Assembly (NCBI RefSeq): GCF_025345565.1
Contig: NZ_CP054475.1
Location: forward strand, 3,513,129 to 3,577,128
Reading direction: 5' to 3'
DNA: 64,000 nt
Origin: Thalassolituus hydrocarboniclasticus
GTDB lineage: Bacteria; Pseudomonadota; Gammaproteobacteria; Pseudomonadales; Oceanobacteraceae
Position numbers and translations under genes: made by a program. The notes beneath the pieces were generated by a model. That model searched no databases. It was given only the letters and a program-made list of their open reading frames with translations, and was not told the origin of the DNA. This document shows, one piece after another, positions 52,601 to 61,410 of this stretch (position 1 is the first letter of the stretch; every line of letters starts with the position of its first letter).

Positions 52601-53378
52601 TGACGCCGGGCGTCTGCGCCACGACGAATTTATGGCCTGGGGCAATAAACTCAATCAGGCGCTGGCCAACAACCAGCTGCAGGTTCTGTGCGTGCCTATT
52701 TCTGCCATTCAGGAACGCCACAAAGCCATCCGCCAGTATGAAATTGTCATCAGTATTCAGGATGAAAACGGCGCACAGATTCCACCTCTGGAATACCTGC
52801 AGGCTGCCGAGAACTACAACCGCATGTATATGCTCGACCGCTGGACACTGGAACAGCTGGTACAGTGGCTGCACGATCATCCTAATGCCGCACAGAACAT
52901 CAACCGTTTTGTGTTGCGTCTGTCGGGTCATGCCATCAATGATGAAAGCCTGCTGGCCTATATTTTTGAACAGGCACGCGAAAAAGACGTTCCGGTGAAG
53001 AAACTCTGTTTTGAGCTGAATGAAACGTCCGCGATCCGCAACCTGGAAGATGCTGCCGACTTTATGCATGAAATGCGCAGTCTCGGCTGCCAGTTTGTGC
53101 TGTCCGATTTCGGTACCGGTCAGTCGTCGTTCGAATACCTCAAAGCCTTACCGGTGGACTATGTGAAGATCGACCACAGCTTTATTGACGGGCTGCACAC
53201 CAGTTCCGCCGACTATGCGCTGGTGAAATCCATTCAGGAGATCACGCACTTTATGGCTAAGAAAACCATCGCCGAGTACAGCGCCAACAATAACGTCTGG
53301 GAAATTCTGCGTTCCATTGGTATCGACTTTGTCGTCGGTGCGCCGGCCGAATATCAGCCGCTGGAGAAGCTTGGCTGA
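49650..53378 (+). CDS. PilZ-DUF1631-GGDEF-EAL giant protein, catalytic motifs degenerate
   Basis: 1242 residues. PilZ: RxxxR as REHPR (6-10) and DYSQTG (33-38), an intact c-di-GMP binding pattern. Residues ~110-770 are helical and match the DUF1631 layout, with a Gly/Ser/Asn-rich linker near 335-360. GGDEF: the motif reads GSNEF near residue 900. EAL: EIV stands at the EAL position near 1030, SDFGTG replaces DDFGTG, and EGVE is lost, though ELNE and VKID remain. It probably senses c-di-GMP through PilZ and signals rather than makes or cuts it. Confidence 0.85.
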   Translation: MAAELREHPRFSTYVNARLLLTDGTPLDCQVLDYSQTGMHLLWPHGEPQNRDGVLTLELVLDNQKTNVAVEWVFCNEQHAGVRLHKADDRLFLQLQEFNQNHRNTKKLNPEQRKKYLQLFIQEANALADRLPKLWLPEFLEGTFTKANMARNTTEQQQWLRLEKQSKEKAAALHQKFTQNLKRQLDLWLAGKAEYLAENQQASGDMRLSLVQQAEFEDWLLAKVTSSHLQSRLAHMTFELRQLLDTLSDASIENCFNPIGPGTVTEAFRDALEKLQLPQEARALAFETFEQIAGGNLQTTYQNLVKQIDIPLTFRYRRPAPEKQETAPQQNQNNSGGSGSGNGSGSGNTSAISSSGGSGPAAHNMQPAHYNEQTLQNFQRHQEEARRAYSNIQNLLQLRYQRFEQAALAQDTLPEAEPELISNVLSHVAQQQSLAQGHVREHVEKALAEKEVSLPVESRDAIDTLEHVTQHLLSSEQVADFIKPFIERLGWPLLQLMLKDASLLFNPDHPGRQVLNQLAKLGQLTTSGEAQVATRLQSLIDPVVHNISSDENSLDELLESLQGLVSNAERKARQNAERVAQAAEGEHKLLKVRRQIEHLVGKDSSDRTLPSCVVEWLQQGWQQILALLLLREGADSKRFKGAVKLYRQVLALFNPDNSGRRELLQRFQPMMELARAELDRLNGSLPEHQRWYDEIMAAAESHLDQGEIREAVDLPTFVAKPAEVVPEGRGVRRAMNLQIGDWLLLVEQDQAVSVVWIAQDASKFACVNHSGMKVVDFTLAELATAFDEGRVKRMYEQDESAVDQGVDKLVQQIYRDLSEQANIDALTGLTNRQHFLRQLQDRFQASLRNQSPCTLAMIDIDQFKLINKNYGVEGGDICLKAVATLLREHNKDALCARIGSNEFAMLLVHADMEQAEASTKVMKKSIEDTAIQSGEDRFHIHLSIGLATMNADVTDASDLIEQAESACLIAKEKGGSRIARYEFDDAGRLRHDEFMAWGNKLNQALANNQLQVLCVPISAIQERHKAIRQYEIVISIQDENGAQIPPLEYLQAAENYNRMYMLDRWTLEQLVQWLHDHPNAAQNINRFVLRLSGHAINDESLLAYIFEQAREKDVPVKKLCFELNETSAIRNLEDAADFMHEMRSLGCQFVLSDFGTGQSSFEYLKALPVDYVKIDHSFIDGLHTSSADYALVKSIQEITHFMAKKTIAEYSANNNVWEILRSIGIDFVVGAPAEYQPLEKLG

Positions 53379-53476
53379 AGCGGCCACGGCAGATGGCATG
53401 AGCAGGTAATGAAACCGCAAGGATAACCAGTGTACAATCCGCGCTCCTGAAAACAGCACTCTGGCTCTGAAGCGGT

Positions 53477-54310
53477 ATGAAAACAATCGTCGGTCTTATG
53501 TTATTCGGGTTGCTCAGCGCCTGTTCGGTGAGCAACCTGCCTGGCAACCTCTCCCGTTCCATGATGAATCAGGATGACCCTGCCATCGTCGCCGCCGGAG
53601 CCCCGGCCTATCTGCTGCTGCTCGATGCGCTGATTCTGACCTATCCCGATAACGAAGATTTCCTGCTCGCCGGCTCCCGCCTGTACGGCGCTTATGCCGG
53701 CGTTTTTGCGCAGGATCCTGATCAGGCCAAACGTATGGCCGATAAAGCCATAGGCTACGCCCGCCGTGCACTGTGTGAATACGATGAAGACGCCTGCACC
53801 TTAATTGACGGCCCGCAGGATGCTTTACTGACGGGTCTGGAAGAAGACTACGACGCTGACGACATCGCCGTGTTCTACGCTATGGCTGCTGCCTGGGCCG
53901 GCTGGATTCAGGCCAACAGCGATGACTGGAATGCCATTGCCCAGCTCGGCAAGGTAAAAATCCTGATGCAATGGGTGGCCACTCAGGACCCGGGTTATGA
54001 CCACGCCACCGTGCAGGTGTACCTCGGCGTTCTGGAAACCCAGTTACCACCATCACTGGGGGGTAAGCCGGAGCTCGGCCGCGAGTACTTTGAACGCGCT
54101 ATCGATATGACCCAGGGTCAGAATCTGATGGCCAAGGTGCTGTTTGCCAAGCAATACGCCCGCCTGATGTTTGAACAGGAATTACACGACCGTTTATTGC
54201 AGGAAGCCCTGGACGCTGATCCGCACAGCGAAGGGCTGACTCTTATTAACCGCCTGGCACAGCGTCAGGCCGCCGTTCTGTTAGCCGAATCCTCTGAATA
54301 CTTTGAGTGA
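53477..54310 (+). CDS. tatT: TRAP transporter-associated TatT lipoprotein
   Basis: 277 residues. A lipobox LLSAC puts the lipidated Cys at residue 16. The rest is helical with TPR-like motifs (LLLDALILTYPDNEDFLLAGSRLY is the start; key LL-LTYP-N pattern), and a central SLGGKPELGREYFERAID block. TatT (TP0956-type) forms a trimer that binds the solute-binding protein TatP. It precedes the DctP-type gene by six bases, so it is part of the transporter operon. Confidence 0.85.
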   Translation: MKTIVGLMLFGLLSACSVSNLPGNLSRSMMNQDDPAIVAAGAPAYLLLLDALILTYPDNEDFLLAGSRLYGAYAGVFAQDPDQAKRMADKAIGYARRALCEYDEDACTLIDGPQDALLTGLEEDYDADDIAVFYAMAAAWAGWIQANSDDWNAIAQLGKVKILMQWVATQDPGYDHATVQVYLGVLETQLPPSLGGKPELGREYFERAIDMTQGQNLMAKVLFAKQYARLMFEQELHDRLLQEALDADPHSEGLTLINRLAQRQAAVLLAESSEYFE

Positions 54311-54316
54311 GATCCT

Positions 54317-55318
54317 ATGAAACTGATCACCGCCCTGGCGCTGACCCTGAGTCTGCTGGCTCCTGTGGCTCAGGCTGCCACCACCCTGAAAATTGCCACT
54401 CTGGTTCCTGATGGCACCAACTGGATGAAGCTGATGCGTCAGGCTGCTGATGACATCAAGCAGGAAACCGACAGCCGGGTAAAAATCAAATATTTCCCCG
54501 GTGGCGTACAGGGCAGCGATAAAAGCGTGCTGCGTAAAATGCAGATTCGTCAGCTGCAGGGTGGTGCCGTTTCTACCGGTGCAATGTCACACATCACCAA
54601 CGTAACCCAGCTCTACAGCCTGCCATTTACGTTCCGCAATCTCGATGAAGTGCGTGCTGTGCGCGCCGAGTACGACCAGTACATCGCTGCAGCGCTGCAG
54701 GAAAAAGGCTACATCCTGCTGGGCCTGTCAGAAGGCGGTTTTGCTTATCTGATGTCTAACAAGCCACTGAAATCATCGGTGGATGTTCGCAGCCAGAAAG
54801 TCTGGGTGCCGGAAGGCGACATCATCAGCCAGACCACTTTTGAGAATGGTCAGGTTGAGCCGATCTCCCTGCCGGTATCCGATGTTTATACCAGCCTGCA
54901 GACTGGCCTGATTGATACCGTTGCCGTCAATGCCACCTCGGCGATTGCCCTGCAATGGCACACCAAACTGAGCTATGCCACCGATTTTCCACTGGCCTTT
55001 ATCTTCGGCATGCTGGTCGTTGACGAACGCGCCTTCAGCAAAATCGACGCTGCTGATCAGGCCGTTGTGAAACGTATTATGGCCGCAACCTTCCGCGCCA
55101 TGGATGTACAGAACGAAAAAGATGAGCAGGGTGCACGTGCGGCACTGGCACAGAATGGTATGCAGTTTGTCGAGCTGACCGAAGAAGATAAGCTGGCCTG
55201 GCGCAAAATGGCGCAGGACAGTATCGACACCCTGCGTGAAAAATCCGTCTACCCGGCCGATCTCTATAATCAGCTGAAACAAAGCCTGGAAAACAAACGT
55301 CAGGCGGCTGCATTGTAA
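54317..55318 (+). CDS. TRAP transporter substrate-binding protein (DctP family)
   Basis: 333 residues. A signal peptide ends near ...VAQA. TTLKIATLVPDGTNWMKLMR opens the DctP fold. ADDIKQETDSRVKIKYFPGG and PVSDVYTSLQTGLIDT carry the family's ligand-binding arginine and other residues. The substrate is a small organic acid by family, not identified here. Its stop overlaps the next gene's ATG (TAATG). Confidence 0.9.
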   Translation: MKLITALALTLSLLAPVAQAATTLKIATLVPDGTNWMKLMRQAADDIKQETDSRVKIKYFPGGVQGSDKSVLRKMQIRQLQGGAVSTGAMSHITNVTQLYSLPFTFRNLDEVRAVRAEYDQYIAAALQEKGYILLGLSEGGFAYLMSNKPLKSSVDVRSQKVWVPEGDIISQTTFENGQVEPISLPVSDVYTSLQTGLIDTVAVNATSAIALQWHTKLSYATDFPLAFIFGMLVVDERAFSKIDAADQAVVKRIMAATFRAMDVQNEKDEQGARAALAQNGMQFVELTEEDKLAWRKMAQDSIDTLREKSVYPADLYNQLKQSLENKRQAAAL

Positions 55319-55803
55319 TGAAAAAATGGCTGTCCGCTCTGCATCGCCTGGAAGATGGTGTACTGGTACTGTTACTGCTGGCGATGATTATTCTCGCCGG
55401 TGTCGATATTCTTGCCCGTACCCTGTTCGGCGGCGGTGTGGTCTGGGTACAGCCACTACTGCGCGTTATGGTGCTATGGCTCGGTCTGCTCGGTGCTCTG
55501 CTGGCCACCCGCTCACGCGAACATATCGCCATTGATCTGATCAACCGCCTCGCCGGTGCGCAGACCAGGCGCTGGCTGGGCGTACTGACCTCAGCCTTTG
55601 CGGCCTTTATCTGTCTGGTAATCGCCTGGAATGCTCAGGCTTTTGTACGCTTTGCTTTCGAGTTTGGCGACGTGGCCTTTGGGCGCGTGCCTGCCTGGCC
55701 GCTGCAACTGGTGATTCCGTTAAGCTTCGCTCTGATGGGGCTGCGCTTTAGCCTGCAGGCACTGCAGCAAGTGCGCGGACAAACTGCGGAGGCTGAAGCA
55801 TGA
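55318..55803 (+). CDS. TRAP transporter small permease (DctQ)
   Basis: 161 residues with four hydrophobic segments, the DctQ layout. LARTLFGGGVVWVQPLLRVMV and SREHIAIDLINR are family blocks. It forms the membrane part with the DctM protein. The reading frame overlaps the next gene by four bases (ATGA). Confidence 0.9.
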   Translation: MKKWLSALHRLEDGVLVLLLLAMIILAGVDILARTLFGGGVVWVQPLLRVMVLWLGLLGALLATRSREHIAIDLINRLAGAQTRRWLGVLTSAFAAFICLVIAWNAQAFVRFAFEFGDVAFGRVPAWPLQLVIPLSFALMGLRFSLQALQQVRGQTAEAEA

Positions 55804-57077
55804 GCATTCTGGTTCCACTGCTGTTATTACTGCTTGCTCTGGCCGGTGCGCCACTCTTTACCGTGATCGCGGCCAGCGCGATGTGGGGCTTCTGGCAGAC
55901 TGACGTTGATCTTCAGACCATGGCCATCAGCATCTATCAGATTGCTGAAATGCCGGTTCTGATCGCGATTCCGCTGTTTACCTTCGCCGGTTACTTACTG
56001 GGTGAAAGCAAAGCACCGCAGCGTCTGGTACGCATTACCGATGCCTTCCTCGGCTGGATGCCCGGCGGTCTGGCGATCGTGGCTCTCGCTGCCTGCGCAT
56101 TATTTACCGCCTTTACCGGCGCCTCCGGAGTCACCATCGTCGCTCTTGGCGCATTACTGGTGCCGGCTCTGCAGAAAGCCGGCTACAAAGAGTCGTTTAA
56201 TCTCGGTCTGGTTACCACCTCTGGCAGCCTTGGCCTGCTATTCGCCCCATCCCTGCCGCTGATTCTGTACGGCGTAGTGGCCCAACAGATGGCGCTGGAC
56301 ACGCCGGTCAGCATCGATGACCTGTTCCTCGCCGGTCTGCTGCCAGGCCTACTGATGTTGTTTGCTCTGTCGCTCTACAGCGCCTGGCAGTCACGCGGCA
56401 TTGAGCGTACTCACCATCCCTTCGATAAAGCCGAAGCCTGGGCGGCAATTAAAGACAGCGCGTGGGAAATTCCGCTGCCTTTTGTTGTACTCGGCGGTAT
56501 TTACAGCGGCTTTTTCGCGGTATCCGAGGCGGCTGCGCTGACCGCCTTTTATGTGCTGATCGTCAGTGTGGTTATCCGCCGTGAAATCAGCCTGAAGCAG
56601 CTGCCCGTGGTCATGCGTGACTCAATGAAACTGGTCGGCGCGATTCTGCTGATTCTGGCGGTATCCATGGCGTCCACCAATTACATGATTGATGCCGGTA
56701 TTCCGGAGCAGATTTTTGGCTTTATTCAGCAGCACGTCAGCGATGCTTTCACTTTCCTGTTATTGCTGACCCTCTTCCTGCTGGTCCTGGGCATGATGCT
56801 CGATATCTTCTCGGCCATCGTCATTATGATTCCGATCATCCTGCCGATTGCCATTGAGTACGGCATCCACCCGATTCATCTGGGCATTCTGTTCCTCGCG
56901 AACATGCAGCTGGGCTACTTTACGCCGCCAGTGGGCATGAACCTGTTTATTGCCAGTTTCCGCTTTAATAAACCGGTTATGACGCTGTATCGCGCCACCA
57001 TCCCGTTCTTCTTTATTCTGCTCGCCTGTGTGCTGATTATTACCTACTGGCCTGGCCTGAGCCTCGCGCTGCTGTAA
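55800..57077 (+). CDS. TRAP transporter large permease (DctM)
   Basis: 425 residues with about twelve hydrophobic segments. FTGASGVTIVALGALLVPAL and TSGSLGLLFAPSLPLILYG are DctM blocks, as is YFTPPVGMNLFI. It drives uptake by a sodium or proton gradient. Last gene of the tatT-dctPQM operon. Confidence 0.92.
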   Translation: MSILVPLLLLLLALAGAPLFTVIAASAMWGFWQTDVDLQTMAISIYQIAEMPVLIAIPLFTFAGYLLGESKAPQRLVRITDAFLGWMPGGLAIVALAACALFTAFTGASGVTIVALGALLVPALQKAGYKESFNLGLVTTSGSLGLLFAPSLPLILYGVVAQQMALDTPVSIDDLFLAGLLPGLLMLFALSLYSAWQSRGIERTHHPFDKAEAWAAIKDSAWEIPLPFVVLGGIYSGFFAVSEAAALTAFYVLIVSVVIRREISLKQLPVVMRDSMKLVGAILLILAVSMASTNYMIDAGIPEQIFGFIQQHVSDAFTFLLLLTLFLLVLGMMLDIFSAIVIMIPIILPIAIEYGIHPIHLGILFLANMQLGYFTPPVGMNLFIASFRFNKPVMTLYRATIPFFFILLACVLIITYWPGLSLALL

Positions 57078-57087
57078 ACCACGATCA

Positions 57088-57109
57088 CAGACGCTCTGCG
57101 GAGCGTCTG
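57088..57109 (+). terminator. Hairpin after the TRAP operon
   Basis: CAGACGCTC (57088-57096) and GAGCGTCTG (57101-57109) are exact 9-base arms around a TGCG loop. It begins 10 bases after the DctM stop. The following bases are ACCCTTCTTT, a weak T tract. Confidence 0.6.
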
Positions 57110-57210
57110 ACCCTTCTTTACAGCTGCTTGCCCAATCTGACATGGCTGCGGGTTATGGTAGTAACTCATGATCGTGCTCATGGATGAGTATCCTTCCTAA
57201 GACGTTGTTT
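57110..57210 (+). ncRNA. Possible small RNA or leader between two terminators
   Basis: About 100 bases between the TRAP-operon hairpin and a strong terminator. It contains ACTCAT and ATGAGT, a 6-bp inverted repeat near 57165-57190 enclosing a second one (CATGA/TCATG). No gene is visible. It may be a small RNA ended by the terminator, or a leader. Weakly supported. Confidence 0.3.
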
Positions 57211-57238
57211 GCGGGTTAATCTTGACCCGCTTTTTTTT
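57211..57238 (+). terminator. Strong Rho-independent terminator
   Basis: GCGGGT (57211-57216) and ACCCGC (57225-57230) pair around eight bases, followed by eight T. It lies about 40 bases before the esterase start. It ends whatever is transcribed from upstream and would also stop read-through into the esterase. Confidence 0.85.
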
Positions 57239-57278
57239 ATTCCCGTCCGTCAAATCAATAATAATCACAGGAAGGCTT

Positions 57279-58196
57279 ATGGCCAGTCTGAGCGCCCGCC
57301 TGACCCGCACACTGCTGCGCACCCTGGTGCAACCCACATTCACCCCCGGGTTCGGCCTTAAACGCCAGCGTCAGCGCTTAAATACCCTGCAACAACTTAT
57401 GCCGATGCCCTTTGGCGTGCGTAAACAGACAACGCCCTGCGGCGGCATTCCAGCCTGGCGCCTGACTCCGGCAACCGTACATGAAGCCGGTAGCGCGCAA
57501 AATGCCGGCGCAAGTGTGATGCTGTATCTGCATGGTGGCGGTTATGTTGTCGGTTCACCGACCAGTCATGGTGAAATGGTCGCGCGTATCGCCCGCCAGT
57601 GCAGTCTCGATACCTGGCTGATTGATTACCGCCTTGCTCCCGAGCATCCGGCTCCTGCAGCCCTTGAGGACGCACTCTGTGCCTACCGTACCCTCAGTGC
57701 TCAGGGACCGGTGATTATTGCCGGAGATTCGGCCGGCGGCGGTCTGAGTCTGGCCCTGACTGCCGCTGTTCTGCAACAGCAGCTGCCACACCCACAGGCG
57801 CTGGTTTTATTCTCGCCCTGGTGTGATCTGAGCTGCAGCGGTGCATCCATCAGTGAAAGGGAAGAGCGGGAGGTATTACTGCAGACAGACTGGCTGTACT
57901 TTGCGGCGGAGCAGTATGCCGGGCAGCAGGATCTGGATAATCCGCATATATCACCGCTGCATGCCGACTTCAGCGATTTTCCACCTACCCTGATTCAGGT
58001 TGGCAGCGAAGAAATTCTGTACGATGACAGCGTGCGCCTCGCTCAGCGTATGCGCCATGCAGGCGTTGAGGTAACCCTGAGCGAATACCCGCAGATGTGG
58101 CACGTCTTTCAGCTGCACGCCGGTTATATGCCAGAGGCGCGTCAGGCACTGAATGAAATTGCGGCCTTTACCAGACAACAGCAAAAGCGCGGATAA
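57279..58196 (+). CDS. HSL-family alpha/beta hydrolase (esterase)
   Basis: 305 residues from ATG 57279, with AGGAAGG upstream. HGGG (85-88) is the HSL oxyanion motif, GDSAGG carries Ser151, and WHVFQLH near the end carries the His; an Asp precedes it in YDDSVRLAQ. No signal peptide is evident. HSL-type enzymes hydrolyse short to medium acyl esters. It stands alone between two terminators. Confidence 0.9.
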   Translation: MASLSARLTRTLLRTLVQPTFTPGFGLKRQRQRLNTLQQLMPMPFGVRKQTTPCGGIPAWRLTPATVHEAGSAQNAGASVMLYLHGGGYVVGSPTSHGEMVARIARQCSLDTWLIDYRLAPEHPAPAALEDALCAYRTLSAQGPVIIAGDSAGGGLSLALTAAVLQQQLPHPQALVLFSPWCDLSCSGASISEREEREVLLQTDWLYFAAEQYAGQQDLDNPHISPLHADFSDFPPTLIQVGSEEILYDDSVRLAQRMRHAGVEVTLSEYPQMWHVFQLHAGYMPEARQALNEIAAFTRQQQKRG

Positions 58197-58204
58197 CGGC
58201 CAAT

Positions 58205-58240
58205 AAAAAGGCCCGCAGTCTGACGACGGCGGGCCTTTTT
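58205..58240. terminator. Bidirectional Rho-independent terminator
   Basis: AAAAAGGCCCGC (58205-58216) and GCGGGCCTTTTT (58229-58240) form a perfect 12-bp stem with a 12-base loop, with A and T tracts at each end. It ends both the esterase gene and the rpoA-rplQ operon. Confidence 0.9.
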
Positions 58241-58255
58241 ATTTAACTGCCGAAA

Positions 58256-58666
58256 TTACTCAGCGGCTTCATCCTGAACTTCAACAACATCCGCTTCTGC
58301 TACTGCAACCGGACGGTCTACCAGTTCAACATATGCCATTGGAGCGTTATCACCAGCACGGAAGCCACATTTCAGAATACGAATGTAACCACCTGGGCGG
58401 GTTTGATAACGAGGACCCAAATCGCTGAACAACTTACCTACTGCTTCTTTGCTACGGGTACGAGCAAAGGCCAGACGACGGTTAGCAACTGAATCTTCTT
58501 TTGCAAGAGTGATCAGTGGCTCAGCTACGCGACGCAGCTCTTTCGCCTTTGGCAGGGTAGTCTTGATAATTTCATGCTCGAACAGGCTCACCGCCATGTT
58601 TTTAAACATGGCTTGACGGTGTGCGCTGGTACGATTGAAGTGACGACCACTTTTACGATGACGCAT
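58256..58666 (-). CDS. rplQ: Ribosomal protein L17
   Basis: 136 residues. [20 protein letters not shown] is the canonical L17 start. The C-terminus is long and acidic ([15 protein letters not shown]). It is the last gene of the alpha operon, 32 bases after rpoA. Confidence 0.97.
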   Translation of the reverse strand: MRHRKSGRHFNRTSAHRQAMFKNMAVSLFEHEIIKTTLPKAKELRRVAEPLITLAKEDSVANRRLAFARTRSKEAVGKLFSDLGPRYQTRPGGYIRILKCGFRAGDNAPMAYVELVDRPVAVAEADVVEVQDEAAE

Positions 58667-58698
58667 GGTTTTATTCCTTAACTAACTGAACGCTCTGC

Positions 58699-59700
58699 TC
58701 AGGCTAATACTTTGTCGTCGTTACGGAGGCTGGCAGGTGGCCAGTTCTCCAGATGCATTCCCAACGACAGTCCGCGTGAGGCCAGAACGTCTTTGATTTC
58801 AGTCAGAGACTTCTTACCTAAATTAGGAGTCTTCAACAGCTCTACTTCTGTACGCTGGATCAGATCACCGATGTAGTAAATGTTTTCTGCTTTCAGACAG
58901 TTGGCAGAACGAACGGTCAGCTCCAGATCGTCCACAGGACGCAGGAGAATCGGATCGATCTCTTCTTCTTCGCGGATCTGTTCAACGACTTCGTCGTTTT
59001 CCAGATTTACGAAGATAGCCAGCTGTTGCTGCAAGATGGTCGCGGAACGACGGATCGCTTCTTCCGGATCGATGGTACCGTTGGTTTCGAGATCGATAAC
59101 CAGTTTGTCCAGATCGGTACGCTGTTCCACACGAGCGCTTTCAACGCTGTAAGAAACACGCTTAACCGGGCTGTAGGTAGCATCAAGCTGCAGTTTGCCA
59201 ATGGCCTTGGTTTCTTCATCGTTCTGGTTACGGGACTCAACAGTCTCGTAGCCACGACCGGAAGCAACTTTCAGGGTCATTTTCAGTTCAGCGCCTTCAC
59301 CCAGATGGGCGATAACGTGAGCTGGGTTAGCAACCTCAACACCATGATCCAGTTGAATATCGGCAGCTGTTACTGTTGCCGGGCCAACTTTCGCCAAGCT
59401 CAGAATCGCTTCGTCACGTTCATGTAATTTGACCGCAACACCTTTCAGGTTCAGCAGGATTTCAATTACGTCTTCCTGTACACCTTCGATCGCGCTGTAC
59501 TCATGCAGAACGCCATCGATTTCGCATTCAACGATTGCAGCGCCCGGCATAGAGGAAAGCAGGATACGACGCAATGCGTTGCCTAAAGTGTGGCCGAAAC
59601 CGCGCTCAAGCGGCTCCAGAGTCACTTTAGCGTGGGTATTGTTTACCTCATCCACCTGGATGTGACGAGGTGTCAAAAATTCATTAACTGCACGCTGCAT
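58699..59700 (-). CDS. rpoA: RNA polymerase alpha subunit
   Basis: 333 residues. The N-terminal assembly domain has [21 protein letters not shown], and the C-terminal domain carries the UP-element contact region [19 protein letters not shown]. Length and order are as in other gammaproteobacteria. It lies between rpsD and rplQ. Confidence 0.98.
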   Translation of the reverse strand: MQRAVNEFLTPRHIQVDEVNNTHAKVTLEPLERGFGHTLGNALRRILLSSMPGAAIVECEIDGVLHEYSAIEGVQEDVIEILLNLKGVAVKLHERDEAILSLAKVGPATVTAADIQLDHGVEVANPAHVIAHLGEGAELKMTLKVASGRGYETVESRNQNDEETKAIGKLQLDATYSPVKRVSYSVESARVEQRTDLDKLVIDLETNGTIDPEEAIRRSATILQQQLAIFVNLENDEVVEQIREEEEIDPILLRPVDDLELTVRSANCLKAENIYYIGDLIQRTEVELLKTPNLGKKSLTEIKDVLASRGLSLGMHLENWPPASLRNDDKVLA

Positions 59701-59722
59701 AGCTGCCCCTTAAGTTCCTCTA

Positions 59723-60343
59723 TTACTTAGAGTAAAGTTCCACGATCAGGTTTTCGTTGATCTCTGCTGGGAGATCAGCGCGCTCAGGAACTGCTTTGAA
59801 AGTCCCTTCCATCTTACCTGCATTGACATCAATCCACGCACAATCAGTGCGCTGTGCTGCCAGCTCAAGAGCAGTTTTGATACGATCCTGATTTTTCGCT
59901 TTCTCACGAATCGTAACCACATCGCCGCTCTTAACGTTGAACGAAGGAACGTTCACAGTCTGACCATTCACAGCTACTGCTTTGTGAGTGACCAGCTGAC
60001 GTGATTCAGCGCGGGTAGAGCCGAAGCCCATGCGGTATACAACGTTATCCAGACGAGATTCCAGCAGTTGCAGCAGGTTTTCACCGGTTGCGCCTTTACG
60101 ACGCGCTGCTTCTTTGTAGTAGCTGCGGAATTGCTTTTCCAGGATACCGTACAAGCGACGTACTTTTTGCTTTTCGCGCAGCTGCAGACCGTAGTCAGAC
60201 AGACGACCGCGACCAGCACCGTGTACGCCAGGCTTGGTTTCCATTTTGCATTTAGTGTCTAATGCACGAACGCCGCTCTTCAGGAACAGGTCAGTTCCTT
60301 CACGACGAGACAGCTTACACTTAGGACCAATATAACGTGCCAT
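59723..60343 (-). CDS. rpsD: Ribosomal protein S4
   Basis: 206 residues. [20 protein letters not shown] is the canonical start and the S4 RNA-binding domain [20 protein letters not shown] lies in the middle. S4 starts 30S assembly and in E. coli represses the alpha operon. Confidence 0.98.
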   Translation of the reverse strand: MARYIGPKCKLSRREGTDLFLKSGVRALDTKCKMETKPGVHGAGRGRLSDYGLQLREKQKVRRLYGILEKQFRSYYKEAARRKGATGENLLQLLESRLDNVVYRMGFGSTRAESRQLVTHKAVAVNGQTVNVPSFNVKSGDVVTIREKAKNQDRIKTALELAAQRTDCAWIDVNAGKMEGTFKAVPERADLPAEINENLIVELYSK

Positions 60344-60355
60344 ATTTCTGCCTCC

Positions 60356-60745
60356 TTATACGCGACGCTTCTTAGGTGGACGACAGCCGTTATGTGGGAT
60401 CGGGGTAACATCAGTGATGTTAGCGATCTTGTATCCACATGCGTTCAGAGCGCGGACTGCTGATTCACGACCTGGACCTGGACCTTTAACTTCCACGTCG
60501 AGGTTTTTCAGACCGTACTCTTTTGCTGCTTCACCAGCACGCTCTGCTGCTACCTGAGCGGCGAAAGGAGTGCTCTTACGAGAACCACGGAAACCTGAAC
60601 CACCGGCGGTTGCCCACGACAGAGCATTACCCTGACGGTCGGTGATGGTTACGATGGTGTTGTTAAAAGAGGCGTGGATGTGCGCAATGCCATCGACTAC
60701 CGTCTTTTTAACCTTTTTCTTGGTTGATCTTTGTGGCTTAGCCAT
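60356..60745 (-). CDS. rpsK: Ribosomal protein S11
   Basis: 129 residues. [20 protein letters not shown] and [20 protein letters not shown] at the end are S11 hallmarks. It forms part of the 30S platform. It lies 12 bases upstream of rpsD on the same strand. Confidence 0.98.
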   Translation of the reverse strand: MAKPQRSTKKKVKKTVVDGIAHIHASFNNTIVTITDRQGNALSWATAGGSGFRGSRKSTPFAAQVAAERAGEAAKEYGLKNLDVEVKGPGPGRESAVRALNACGYKIANITDVTPIPHNGCRPPKKRRV

Positions 60746-60817
60746 TTTTAAATCCTGCTTTTAATATCAACACTGCAACAAGTCGAATGCAGCTACACTA
60801 AAAGACCGACCGTAAGA

Positions 60818-61174
60818 TTACTTACGGATCGGTTTGCGCGGACCCTTACGGGTACGAGCATTCGTTTTAGTACGCTGACCACGAAGTGGCAGGCTGCGAC
60901 GGTGGCGGATACCACGATAGCAAGCCATATCCATCAGACGCTTGATGTTCATTTGCACTTCACGGCGCAAATCACCTTCAACCGTATGTTTAGCTACTTC
61001 GTTACGAACAACATCCAGCAACTCTTCGCTCAGATCACCAATTTTGGTGGTCTCTGCAATGCCAGTAGCGGCACAGATCTGCTGGGCAGTAGTACGACCA
61101 ATGCCATAGACATAGGTCAGAGAAATCACTGCATGCTTGTTGTCAGGAATATTGACACCGGCAATACGGGCCAT
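60818..61174 (-). CDS. rpsM: Ribosomal protein S13
   Basis: 118 residues. [20 protein letters not shown] starts the S13 pattern and [17 protein letters not shown] closes it. It is first in the alpha operon and is preceded by a likely promoter. GGAG lies six bases upstream of the ATG. Confidence 0.98.
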   Translation of the reverse strand: MARIAGVNIPDNKHAVISLTYVYGIGRTTAQQICAATGIAETTKIGDLSEELLDVVRNEVAKHTVEGDLRREVQMNIKRLMDMACYRGIRHRRSLPLRGQRTKTNARTRKGPRKPIRK

Positions 61175-61214
61175 GTCTAACTCCGTTACACTTTACTTGA
61201 TGAAAGGGCGCGAG

Positions 61215-61243
61215 ATACTACAGTCAGCTCAAAAATAAATCAA
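61215..61243 (-). promoter_or_regulatory. Candidate sigma-70 promoter for rpsM operon
   Basis: On the minus strand TTGATT (61238-61243) and TAGTAT (61215-61220) are separated by 17 bases. A transcript from here would have a leader of about 35-40 bases before rpsM. That is too short for the known E. coli S4-binding pseudoknot. Confidence 0.5.
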
Positions 61244-61280
61244 GCCATCTGTAATATTCACACCCGACCTTGTCCGGGGA

Positions 61281-61394
61281 TTAACCCTGACGTTGCTTGT
61301 GCTTTGGATCTGAACAGATCACGCGCACACTACCGTTACGGCGAATAATTTTGCATTCACGGCAGATTTTTTTAACAGACGCACGTACTTTCAT
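61281..61394 (-). CDS. rpmJ: Ribosomal protein L36
   Basis: 37 residues, too short for most gene tracks. [20 protein letters not shown] and [13 protein letters not shown] give the CxxC...C...H zinc pattern of L36. It lies between secY and rpsM, its normal place. Confidence 0.97.
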   Translation of the reverse strand: MKVRASVKKICRECKIIRRNGSVRVICSDPKHKQRQG

Positions 61395-61410
61395 GACAGT
61401 CTCCTAAATC

